This document shows positions 25,080-36,896 of a stretch of 64,000 nucleotides of DNA, piece after piece; position 1 is the stretch's first letter, and every line of letters starts with the position of its first letter. The stretch spans positions 22,920,625-22,984,624 of the forward strand of contig JBBMOA010000021.1 of assembly GCA_037954235.1 (NCBI GenBank), in the 5' to 3' direction. Source of the stretch: Aulostomus chinensis (Eukaryota > Chordata > Actinopteri > Syngnathiformes > Aulostomidae). The notes below the pieces were generated by a model that saw only the letters and a program-made list of their open reading frames with translations, did not search any database and was not told the DNA's origin. A program made the translations under genes and the position numbers.

Positions 25080-28000
25080 GCTGAGAAAACGCTATTTGTG
25101 ACCTGTGATACAAAACAGCCATAACTTTTGTTCAAAGTGAGTTTTCAGTCAAGTTTCAACCTGAAAGCATAGAAAGATGCATAAACTTGAAGTTACAGCT
25201 TGATTTCAGTGAGTTTTCATCAAAATACAGGAGTTCTGCATGATGTGTTCATTTTGGCCTTCTCTTGCTGAGAAAACGCTATTTGTGATCTGTGACACAA
25301 AACAGCCATAACTTTTGTTCAAAGTGAGTTTTCAGTCAAGTTTCAACCTGAAAGCATAGAAAGATGCATAAACTCTAAGTTACAGCTTGATTTCGGTGAG
25401 TTTTCATCAAAATACAGGAGTTCTGCATGAAGTGTTCATTTTGGCCTTCTCTCGCTGAGAAAACACTATTTGTGAATTGCGACACAAAACAGCCATAACT
25501 TTTGTTCAAAGTGAGTTTTCAGTCAAGTTTCAACCTGAAAGCATAGAAAGATGCATAAACTTGAAGTTACAGCTTGATTTCAGTGAGTTTTCATCAAAAT
25601 ACAGGAGTTCTGCATGAAGTGTTCATTTTGGCCTTCTCTCGCTGAGAAAACACTATTTGTGACCTGCGACAAAAAAACAGCCATAACTTTTCTTCAAAGT
25701 GAGTTTTCAGTCAAGTTTCATCCTGAAAGCATAGAAAGATGCATAAACTTGAAGTTACAGCTTGATTTCAGTGAGTTTTCATCAAAATACAGGAGTTCTG
25801 CATGAAGTGTTCATTTTGGCCTTCTCTCGCTGAGAAAACGCTATTTGTGACCTGCGACACAAAACAGCCATAACTTTTGTTCAAAGTGAGTTTTCTGTCA
25901 AGTTTCAACCTGAAAGCATAGAAAGATGCATAAACTTGAAGTTACAGCTTGATTTCAGTGAGTTTTCATCAAAATACAGGAGTTCTGCATGAAGTGTTCA
26001 TTTTGGCCTTCTCTCACTGAGAAAACGCTATTTGTGACCTGCGACACAAAACAGCCATAACTTTTGTTCAAAGTGAGTTTTCAGTCAAGTTTCAACCTGA
26101 AAGCATAGAAAGATGCATAAACTTGAAGTTACAGCTTGATTTCAGTGAGTTTTCATCAAAATACAGGAGTTCTGCATGAAGTGTTCATTTTGGCCTTCTC
26201 TCGCTGAGAAAACACTATTTGTGACCTGCGACACAAAACAGCCATAACTTTTCTTCGAAGTGAGTTTTCAGTCAAGTTTCAACCTGAAAGCATAGAAAGA
26301 TGCATAAACTTGAAGTTACAGCTTGATTTCAGTGAGTTTTCATCAAAATACAGGAGTTCTGCATGAAGTGTTCATTTTGGCCTTCTCTCGCTGAGAAAAC
26401 ACTATTTGTGACCTGTGATATAAAACAGCCATAACTTTTGTTCAAAGTGAGTTTTCAGTCAAGTTTCAACCTGAAAGCATAGAAAGATGCATAAACTTGA
26501 AGTTACAGCTTGATTTCAGTGAGTTTTCATCAAAATACAGGAGTTCTGCATGAAGTGTTCATTTTGGCCTTCTCTCGCTGAGAAAACGCTATTTTTGACC
26601 TGCGACACAAAACAGCCATAACTTTTGTTCAAAGTGAGTTTTCTGTCCAGTTTCAACCTGAAAGCATAGAAAGATGCATAAACTTGAAGTTCCAGCTTGA
26701 TTTCAGTGAGTTTTCATCAAAATACAGGAGTTCTGCATGAAGTGTTCATTTTGGCCTTCTCTCGCTGAGAAAACACTATTTGTGACCTGTGATACAAAAA
26801 TGCCATAACTTTTGTTCAAAGTGAGTTTTCAGTCAAGTTTCAACCTGAAAGCATAGAAAGATGCATAAACTTGAGGTTACAGCTTGATTTCAGTGAGTTT
26901 TCATCAAAATACAGGAGTTCTGCATGATGTGTTCATTTTGGCCTTCTCTTGCTGAGAAAACGCTATTTGTGATCTGTGACACAAAACAGCCATAACTTTT
27001 GTTCAAAGTGAGTTTTCAGTCAAGTTTCAACCTGAAAGCATAGAAAGATGCATAAACTTGAAGTTACAGCTTTATTTCAGTGAGTTTTCATCAAAATACA
27101 GGAGTTCTGCATGAAGTGTTCATTTTGGCCTTCTCTCGCTGAGAAAACACTATTTGTGACCTGCGACACAAAACAGCCATAACTTTTCTTCAAAGTGAGT
27201 TTTCAGTCAAGTTTCATCCTGAAAGCATAGAAAGATGCATAGACTTGAAGTTACAGCTTGATTTCAGTGAGTTTTCATCAAAATAAAGGAGTTCTGCATG
27301 AAGTTTTCATTTTGGCGTTCTCTCGCTGAGAAAACGCTATTTGTGACCTGCGACACAAAACAGCCATAACTTTTGTTCAAAGTGAGTTTTCTGTCAAGTT
27401 TCAACCTGAAAGCATAGAAAGATGCATAAACTTGAATTTACAGCTGTATTTCAGTGAGTTTTCATCAAAATACAGGAGTTCTGCATGAAGTGTTCATTTT
27501 GGCCTTCTCTCGCTGAGAAAACGCTATTTGTGACCTGCGACACAAAACAGCCATAACTTTTGTTCAAAGTGAGTTTTCAGTCAAGTTTCAACCTGAAAGC
27601 ATAGAAAGATGCATAAACTTGAAGTTACAGCTTGATTTCAGTGAGTTTTCATCAAAATACAGGAGTTCTGCATGAAGTGTTCATTTTGGCCTTCTCTCGC
27701 TGAGAAAACGCTATTTGTGACCTGCGACACAAAACAGCCATAACTTTTGTTCAAAGTGAGTTTTCAGTCAAGTTTCAACCTGAAAGCATAGAAAGATGCA
27801 TAAACTTGAAGTTACAGCTTGATTTCAGTGAGTTTTCATCAAAATACAGGAGTTCTGCATGAAGTGTTCATTTTGGCCTTCTCTCGCTGAGAAAACACTA
27901 TTTGTGACCTGCGACACAAAACAGCCATAACTTTTCTTCAAAGTGAGTTTTCAGTCAAGTTTCATCCTGAAAGCATAGAAAGATGCATAAACTTGAAGTT

Positions 28001-28296
28001 ACAGCTTGATTTCAGTGAGTTTTCATCAAAATACAGGAGTTCTGCATGAAGTGTTCATTTTGGCCTTCTCTCGCTGAGAAAACGCTATTTGTGACCTGCG
28101 ACACAAAACAGCCATAACTTTTGTTCAAAGTGAGTTTTCAGTCAAGTTTCAACCTGAAAGCATAGAAAGATGCATAAACTTGAAGTTCCAGCTTGATTTC
28201 AGTGAGTTTTCATCAAAATACAGGAGTTCTGCATGAAGTGTTCATTTTGGCCTTCTCTCGCTGAGAAAACGCTATTTGTGACCTGTGATACAAAAA
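25080..28296. repeat. 17-unit repeat, copy 2, with a replaced centre
   Basis: This copy has the same ends as copy 1, but its centre (about 25490-26390) comes from the 8-unit block near 19890-20790 instead. The copy ends sharply near 28296, where caaaacagcc in copy 1 (about 25115) is matched by caaaaatgcc here. That end coincides with the change from B1 to B2. Confidence 0.8.
25490..26390. repeat. Third partial copy of the 8-unit block
   Basis: This segment matches 19880-20780 at a shift of 5612 (30 x 187 + 2). Shared marks are cgacaaaaaaacagcc, tttctgtcaag, ctcactgag (20401 and 26013) and cttcgaagtg. It sits where copy 1 of the 17-unit repeat has the type A relic, so it replaced about 880 bases while keeping the 187-bp register. 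Confidence 0.78.
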
Positions 28297-29238
28297 TGCC
28301 ATAACTTTTGTTCAAAGTGAGTTTTCAGTCAAGTTTCAACCTGAAAGCATAGAAAAATGCATAAACTTGAAGTTACAGCTTGATTTCAGTGAGTTTTCAT
28401 CAAAATACAGGAGTTCTGCATGAAGTGTTCATTTTGGCCTTCTCTCGCTGAGAAAACACTATTTGTGACCTGTGATACAAAAATGCCATAACTATTGTTC
28501 AAAGTGAGTTTTCAGTCAAGTTTCAACCTGAAAGCATAGAAAGATGCATAAACTTGAAGTTACAGCTTGATTTCAGTGAGTTTTCATCAAAATACAGGAG
28601 TTCTGCATGAAGTGTTCATTTTGGCCTTCTCTCGCTGAGAAAACACTATTTGTGACCTGTGATACAAAAATGCCATAACTTTTGTTCAAAGTGAGTTTTC
28701 AGTCAAGTTTCAACCTGAAAGCATAGAAAGATGCATAAACTTGAAGTTACAGCTTGATTTCAGTGAGTTTTCATCAAAATACAGGAGTTCTGCATGAAGT
28801 GTTCATTTTGGTCTTCTCTCGCTGAGAAAACACTATTTGTGACCTGTGATACAAAAATGCCATAACTTTTGTTCAAAGTGAGTTTTCAGTCAAGTTTCAA
28901 CCTGAAAGCATAGAAAGATGCATTAACTTGAAGTTACAGCTTGATTTCAGTGAGTTTTCATCAAAATACAGGAGTTCTGCATGAAGTGTTCATTTTGGCC
29001 TTCTCTCGCTGAGAAAACACTATTTGTGACCTGTGATACAAAAATGCCATAACTTTTGTTCAAAGTGAGTTTTAAGTCAAGTTTCAACCTGAAAGCATAG
29101 AAAGATGCATAAACTTGAAGTTACAGCTTGATTTCAGTGAGTTTTCATCAAAATACAGGAGTTCTGCATGTAGTGTTCATTTTGGCCTTCTCTCGCTGAG
29201 AAAACACTATTTGTGACCTGTGATACAAAAATGCCATA

Positions 29239-29253
29239 ACTTTTTTAAAAAGT
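29239..29253. repeat. First example of the strengthened dyad variant
   Basis: Most units read ACTTTTGTTCAAAGT here, with 5-base arms ACTTT and AAAGT. This variant has three substitutions and reads ACTTTTTTAAAAAGT, giving perfect 7-base arms around one T. It recurs about 24 times from here to the right end, always in type B units, and is one of the marks of the five-copy higher-order repeat. Confidence 0.85.
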
Positions 29254-32164
29254 GAGTTTTCAGTCAAGTTTCAACCTGAAAGCATAGAAAGATGCGTAAA
29301 CTTGAAGTTACAGATTGATTTCAGTGAGTTTTCATCAAAATACAGGAGTTCTGCATGAAGTGTTCATTTTGGCCTTCTCTCGCTGAGAAAACAGTATTTG
29401 TGACCTGTGATACAAAAATGCCATAACTTTTGTTCAAAGTGAGTTTTCAGTCAAGTTTCAACCTGAAAGCATAGAAAGATGCATAAACTTGAAGTTACAG
29501 CTTGATTTCAGTGAGTTTTCATCAAAATACAGGAGTTCTGCATGAAGTGTTCATTTTGGCCTTCTCTCGCTGAGAAAACGCTATTTGTGACCTGTGATAC
29601 AAAAATGCCATAACTTTTGTTCAAAGTGAGTTTTCAGTCAAGTTTCAACCTGAAAGCATAGAAAGATGCATAAACTTGAAGTTACAGCTTGATTTCAGTG
29701 AGTTTTCATCAAAATACAGGAGTTCTGCATGAAGTGTTCATTTTGGCCTTCTCTCGCTGAGAAAACGCTATTTGTGACCTGTGATACAAAAATGCCATAA
29801 CTTTTGTTCAAAGTGAGTTTTCTGTCCAGTTTCAACCTGAAAGCATAGAAAGATGCATAAACTTGAAGTTCCAGCTTGATTTCAGTGAGTTTTCATCAAA
29901 ATACAGGAGTTCTGCATGATGTGTTCATTTTGGCCTTCTCTTGCTGAGAAAACGCTATTTGTGATCTGTGACACAAAACAGCCATAACTTTTGTTCAAAG
30001 TGAGTTTTCAGTCAAGTTTCAACCTGAAAGCATAGAAAGATGCATAAACTTGAAGTTACAGCTTGATTTCAGTGAGTTTTCATCAAAATACAGGAGTTCT
30101 TCATGAAGTGTTCATTTTGGCCTTCTCTCACTGAGAAAACGCTATTTGTGACCTGCGACACAAAACAGCCATAACTTTTGTTCAAAGTGAGTTTTCAGTC
30201 AAGTTTCAACCTGAAAGCATAGAAAGATGCATAAACTTGAAGTTACAGCTTGATTTCAGTGAGTTTTCATCAAAATACAGGAGTTCTGCATGATGTGTTC
30301 ATTTTGGCCTTCTCTCGCTGAGAAAACGCTATTTGTGACCTGTGATACAAAACAGCCATAACTTTTGTTCAAAGTGAGTTTTCAGTCAAGTTTCAACCTG
30401 AAAGCATAGAAAGATGCATAAACTTGAAGTTACAGCTTGATTTCAGTGAGTTTTCATCAAAATACAGGAGTTCTGCATGAAGTGTTCATTTTGGCCTTCT
30501 CTCGCTGAGAAAACACTATTTGTGACCTGTGATACAAAAATGCCATAACTTTTGTTCAAAGTGAGTTTTCAGTCAAGTTTCAACCTGAAAGCATAGAAAG
30601 ATGCATAAACTTGAAGTTACAGCTTGATTTCAGTGAGTTTTCATCAAAATACAGGAGTTCTGCATGAAGTGTTCATTTTGGCCTTCTCTTGCTTAGAAAA
30701 CGCTATTTGTGATCTGTGACACAAAACAGCCATAACTTTTGTTCAAAGTGAGTTTTCAGTCAAGTTTCAACCTGAAAGCATAGAAAGATGCATAAACTTG
30801 AAGTTACAGCTTGATTTCAGTGAGTTTTCATCAAAATACAGGAGTTCTGCATGATGTGTTCATTTTGGCCTTCTCTCGCTGAGAAAACACTATTTGTGAC
30901 CTGCGACACAAAACAACCATAACTTTTCTTCAAAGTGAGTTTTCAGTCAAGTTTCAACCTGAAAGCATAGAAAGATGCATAAACTTGAAGTTACAGCTTG
31001 ATTTCAGTGAGTTTTCATCAAAATACAGGAGTTCTGCATGAAGTGTTCATTTTGGCCTTCTCTCGCTGAGAAAACACTATTTGTGACCTGTGATACAAAA
31101 ATGCCATAACTTTTGTTCAAAGTGAGTTTTCAGTCAAGTTTCAACCTGAAAGCATAGAAAGATGCATAAACTTGAAGTTACAGCTTGATTTCAGTGAGTT
31201 TTCATCAAAATACAGGAGTTCTGCATGTAGTGTTCATTTTGGCCTTCTCTCGCTGAGAAAACACTATTTGTGACCTGTGATACAAAAATGCCATAACTTT
31301 TTTAAAAAGTGAGTTGTCAGTCAAGTTTCAACCTGAAAGCATAGAAAGATGCATAAACTTGAAGTTACAGATTGATTTCAGTGAGTTTTCATCAAAATAC
31401 AGGAGTTCTGCATGAAGTGTTGATTTTGGCCTTCTCTCGCTGAGAAAACAGTATTTGTGACCTGTGATACAAAAATGCCATAACTTTTGTTCAAAGTGAG
31501 TTTTCAGTCAAGTTTCAACCTGAAAGCATAGAAAGATGCATAAACTTGAAGTTACAGCTTGATTTCAGTGAGTTTTCATCAAAATACAGGAGTTCTGCAT
31601 GAAGTGTTGATTTTGGCCTTCTCTCGCTGAGAAAACAGTATTTGTGACCTGTGATACAAAAATGCCATAACTTTTGTTCAAAGTGAGTTTTCAGTCAAGT
31701 TTCAACCTGAAAGCATAGAAAGATGCATAAACTTGAAGTTACAGCTTGATTTCAGTGAGTTTTCATCAAAATACAGGAGTTCTGCATGAAGTGTTCATTT
31801 TGGCCTTCTCTCGCTGAGAAAACACTATTTGTGACCTGTGATACAAAAATGCCATAACTTTTGTTCAAAGTGAGTTTTCATTCAAGTTTCAACCTGAAAG
31901 CATAGAAAGATGCATAAACTTGAAGTTACAGCTTGATTTCAGTGAGTTTTCATCAAAATACAGGAGTTCTGCATGAAGTGTTCATTTTGGCCTTCTCTCG
32001 CTGAGAAAACACTATTTGTGACCTGTGATACAAAAATGCCATAACTTTTGTTCAAAGTGAGTTTTCATTCAAGTTTCAACCTGAAAGCATAGAAAGATGC
32101 ATAAACTTGAAGTTACAGCTTGATTTCAGTGAGTTTTCATCAAAATACAGGAGTTCTGCATGAA

Positions 32165-32351
32165 GTGTTCATTTTGGCCTTCTCTCGCTGAGAAAACACT
32201 ATTTGTGACCTGTGATACAAAAATGCCATAACTTTTGTTCAAAGTGAGTTTTCAGTCAAGTTTCAACCTGAAAGCATAGAAAGATGCATAAACTTGAAGT
32301 TACAGCTTGATTTCAGTGAGTTTTCATCAAAATACAGGAGTTCTGCATGAA
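32165..32351. repeat. Representative type B monomer (subtype B2)
   Basis: This unit carries the common type B marks gccataac, caacctg, gttacagcttg, ttcagtgag and ttttcatc, plus the B2 mark gtgatacaaaaatgcc. It shows the internal symmetry clearly. Dyads are TTCTC/GAGAA at unit positions 16-30, ACTTT/AAAGT at 67-81, TTTCAG/CTGAAA at 86-109, ATGCAT at 120-125 and AACTT-G-AAGTT at 127-137. The 12-mer AGTGAGTTTTCA occurs twice, at unit positions 79-90 and 151-162. Most units between 28.3 and 64 kb differ from this one at only a few bases. Confidence 0.92.
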
Positions 32352-35300
32352 GTGTTCATTTTGGCCTTCTCTCGCTGAGAAAACACTATTTGTGACCTGT
32401 GATACAAAAATGCCATAACTTTTGTTCAAAGTGAGTTTTCAGTCAAGTTTCAACCTGAAAGCATAGAAAGATGCATAAACTTGAAGTTACAGCTTGATTT
32501 CAGTGAGTTTTCATCAAAATACAGGAGTTCTGCATGAAGTGTTCATTTTGGCCTTCTCTCGCTGAGAAAACACTATTTGTGACCTGTGATACAAAAATGC
32601 CATAACTTTTGTTCAAAGTGAGTTTTCAGTCAAGTTTCAACCTGAAAGCATAGAAAGATGCATAAACTTGAAGTTACAGCTTGATTTCAGTGAGTTTTCA
32701 TCAAAATACAGGAGTTCTGCATGAAGTGTTCATTTTTGCCTTCTCTCGCTGAGAAAACACTATTTGTGACCTGTTATACAAAAATGCCATAACTTTTTTA
32801 AAAAGTGAGTTTTCAGTCAAGTTTCAACCTGAAAGCATAGAAAGATGCATAAACTTGAAGTTACAGCTTGATTTCAGTGAGTTTTCATCAAAATACAGGA
32901 GTTCTGCATGAAGTGTTCATTTTGGCCTTCTCTCGCTGAGAAAACACTATTTGTGACCTGTGATACAAAAATGCCATAACTTTTGTTCAAAGTGAGTTTT
33001 CAGTCAAGTTTCAACCTGAAAGCATAGAAAGATGCATAAACTTGAAGTTACAGCTTGATTTCAGTGAGTTTTCATCAAAATACAGGAGTTCTGCATGAAG
33101 TGTTCATTTTGGCCTTCTCTCGCTGAGAAAACGCTATTTGTGACCTGTGATACAAAACAGCCATAACTTTTGTTCAAAGTGAGTTTTCAGTCAAGTTTCA
33201 ACCTGAAAGTATAGAAAGATGCATAAACTTGACGTTACAGCTTGATTTCAGTGAGTTTTCATCAAAATACAGGAGTTCTGCATGAAGTGTTCATTTTGGC
33301 CTTCTCTCGCTGAGAAAACACTATTTGTGACCTGCGACACAAAACAGCCATAACTTTTCTTCAAAGTGAGTTTTCAGTCAAGTTTCAACCTGAAAGCATA
33401 GAAAGATGCATAAACTTGAAGTTACAGACTGATTTCAGTGAGTTTTCATCAAAATACAGGAGTTCTGCATGAAGTGTTCATTTTGGCCTTCTCTCGCTGA
33501 GAAAACAGTATTTGTGACCTGTGATACAAAAATGCCATAACTTTTGTTCAAAGTGAGTTTTCAGTCAAGTTTCAACCTGAAAGCATAGAAAGATGCATAA
33601 ACTTGAAGTTACAGCTTGATTTCAGTGAGTTTTCATCAAAATACAGGAGTTCTGCATGAAGTGTTCATTTTGGCCTTCTCTCGCTGAGAAAACGCTATTT
33701 GTGACCTGTGATACAAAAATGCCATAACTTTTGTTCAAAGTGAGTTTTCAGTCAAGTTTCAACCTGAAAGCATAGAAAGATGCATAAACTTGAAGTTACA
33801 GCTTGATTTCAGTGAGTTTTCATCAAAATACAGGAGTTCTGCATGAAGTGTTCATTTTGGCCTTCTCTCGCTGAGAAAACGCTATTTGTGACCTGTGATA
33901 CAAAAATGCCATAACTTTTGTCCAAAGTGAGTTTTCAGTCAAGTTTCAACCTGAAAGCATAGAAAGATGCATAAACTTGAAGTTACAGCTTGATTTCAGT
34001 GAGTTTTCATCAAAATACAGGAGTTCTGCATGAAGTGTTCATTTTGGCCTTCTCTCGCTGAGAAAACACTATTTGTGACCTGTGATACAAAAATGCCATA
34101 ACTTTTGTTCAAAGTGAGTTTTCAGTCAAGTTTCAACCTGAAAGCATAGAAAGATGCATAAACTTGAAGTTACAGCTTGATTTCAGTGAGTTTTCATCAA
34201 AATACAGGAGTTCTGCATGAAGTGTTCATTTTTGCCTTCTCTCGCTGAGAAAACACTATTTGTGACCTGTTATACAAAAATGCCATAACTTTTTTAAAAA
34301 GTGAGTTTTCAGTCAAGTTTCAACCTGAAAGCATAGAAAGATGCATAAACTTGAAGTTACAGCTTGATTTCAGTGAGTTTTCATCAAAATACAGGAGTTC
34401 TGCATGAAGTGTTCATTTTGGCCTTCTCTCGCTGAGAAAACACTATTTGTGACCTGTGATACAAAAATACCATAACTTTTGTTCAAAGTGAGTTTTCATT
34501 CAAGTTTCAACCTGAAAGCATAGAAAGATGCATAAACTTGAAGTTACAGCTTGATTTCAGTGAGTTTTCATCAAAATACAGGAGTTCTGCATGTAGTGTT
34601 CATTTTGGCCTTCTCTCGCTGAGAAAACACTATTTGTGACCTGTGATACAAAAATAACTTAACTTTTTTAAAAAGTGAGTTTTCAGTCAAGTTTCAACCT
34701 GAAAGCATAGAAAGATGCATAAACTTGAAGTTACAGCTTGATTTCAGTGAGTTTTCATCAAAATACAGGAGTTCTGCATGAAGTGTTCATTTTGGCCTTC
34801 TCTCGCTGAGAAAACACTATTTGTGACCTGTGATACAAAAATGCCATAACTTTTGTTCAAAGTGAGTTTTCAGTCAAGTTTCAACCTGAAAGCATAGAAA
34901 GATGCATAAACTTGAAGTTACAGCTTGATTTCAGTGAGTTTTCATCAAAATACAGGAGTTCTGCATGAAGTGTTCATTTTGGCCTTCTCTCGCTGAGAAA
35001 ACGCTATTTGTGACCTGTGATACAAAAATGCCATAACTTTTGTTCAAAGTGAGTTTTCAGTCAAGTTTCAACCTGAAAGCATAGAAAGATGCATAAACTT
35101 GAAGTTACAGCTTGATTTCAGTGAGTTTTCATCAAAATACAGGAGTTCTGCATGAAGTGTTCATTTTGGCCTTCTCTCGCTGAGAAAACACTATTTGTGA
35201 CCTGTGATACAAAAATGCCATAACTTTTGTTCAAAGTGAGTTTTCAGTCAAGTTTCAACCTGAAAGCATAGAAAGATGCATAAACTTGAAGTTACAGCTT

Positions 35301-36896
35301 GATTTCAGTGAGTTTTCATCAAAATACAGGAGTTCTGCATGAAGTGTTCATTTTGGCCTTCTCTTGCTCAGAAAACGCTATTTGTGATCTGTGACACAAA
35401 ACAGCCATAACTTTTGTTCAAAGTGAGTTTTCAGTCAAGTTTCAACCTGAAAGCATAGAAAGATGCATAACCTTGAAGTTACAGCTTGATTTCAGTGAGT
35501 TTTCATCAAAATACAGGAGTTCTGCATGAAGTGTTCATTTTGGCCTTCTCTCGCTGAGAAAACGCTATTTGTGACCTGTGATACAAAAATGCCATAACTT
35601 TTGTTCAAAGTGAGTTTTCAGTCAAGTTTCAACCTGAAAGCATAGAAAGATGCATAAACTTGAAGTTACAGCTTGATTTCAGTGAGTTTTCATCAAAATA
35701 CAGGAGTTCTGCATGAAGTGTTCATTTTGGCCTTCTCTCGCTGAGAAAACACTATTTGTGACCTGTGATACAAAAATGCCATAACTTTTGTTCAAAGTGA
35801 GTTTTCAGTCAAGTTTCAACCTGAAAGCATAGAAAGATGCATAAACTTGAAGTTACAGCTTGATTTCAGTGAGTTTTCATCAAAATACAGGAGTTCTGCA
35901 TGAAGTGTTCATTTCGGCCTTCTCTCGCTGAGAAAACACTATTTGTGACCTGTGATACAAAAATGCCATAACTTTTGTTCAAAGTGAGTTTTCAGTCAAG
36001 TTTCAACCTGAAAGCATAGAAAGATGCATAAACTTGAAGTTACAGCTTGATTTCAGTGAGTTTTCATCAAAATACAGGAGTTCTGCATGAAGTGTTCATT
36101 TTGGCCTTCTCTCGCTGAGAAAACACTATTTGTGACCTGTGATACAAAAATGCCATAACTTTTGTTCAAAGTGAGTTTTCAGTCAAGTTTCAACCTGAAA
36201 GCATAGAAAGATGCATAAACTTGAAGTTACAGCTTGATTTCAGTGAGTTTTCATCAAAATACAGGAGTTCTGCATGAAGTGTTCATTTTGGCCTTCTCTC
36301 GCTGAGAAAACACTATTTGTGACCTGTGATACAAAAATGCCATAACTTTTGTTCAAAGTGAGTTTTCAGTCAAGTTTCAACCTGAAAGCATAGAAAGATG
36401 CATAAACTTGAAGTTACAGCTTGATTTCAGTGAGTTTTCATCAAAATACAGGAGTTCTGCATGAAGTGTTCATTTTGGCCTTCTCTCGCTGAGAAAACAC
36501 TATTTGTGACCTGTGATACAAAAATGCCATAACTTTTGTTCAAAGTGAGTTTTCAGTCAAGTTTCAACCTGAAAGCATAGAAAGATGCATAAACTTGAAG
36601 TTACAGCTTGATTTCAGTGAGTTTTCATCAAAATACAGGAGTTCTGCATGAAGTGTTCATTTTGGCCTTCTCTCGCTGAGAAAACGCTATTTGTGACCTG
36701 CGAAACAAAACAGCCATAACTTTTGTTCAAAGTGAGTTTTCAGTCAAGTTTCAACCTGAAAGCATAGAAAGATGCATAAACTTGAAGTTACAGCTTGATT
36801 TCAGTGAGTTTTCATCAAAATACAGGAGTTCTGCATGAAGTGTTCATTTTGGCCATCTCTCGCTGAGAAAACACTATTTGTGACCTGTGATACAAA

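Larger units (their letters stand above)
16111..28296. repeat. Type B satellite domain, mostly subtype B1
   Basis: About 65 units carry type B marks, most with the B1 form gcgacacaaaacagcc and some with gtgatacaaaaatgcc or gatctgtgacac. Secondary marks used to trace duplications are cttcgaagtg, tttctgtcaag, ctcactgag, ctcttgctg and gcatgatgtg. The domain contains an 8-unit tandem duplication, a mosaic 17-unit duplication and one small type A relic. Apart from these, 16111-18890 is an ordinary mix of B1 and B2 units. No gene is present. Confidence 0.88.
28297..36896. repeat. Type B domain, subtype B2, fairly uniform
   Basis: About 46 units mostly carry gtgatacaaaaatgcc and aacactatttg. Occasional B1-like units occur (30144, 33330 and 36705, the last with gcgaaacaaaac). 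Recurrent minor variants are gcatgtagtg, aacagtatttg, cattcaag and the dyad variant cttttttaaaaagtg (29239, 31296, 32791, 34288, 34661). I see no strong higher-order period here, probably because most units are nearly the same. Confidence 0.85.
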
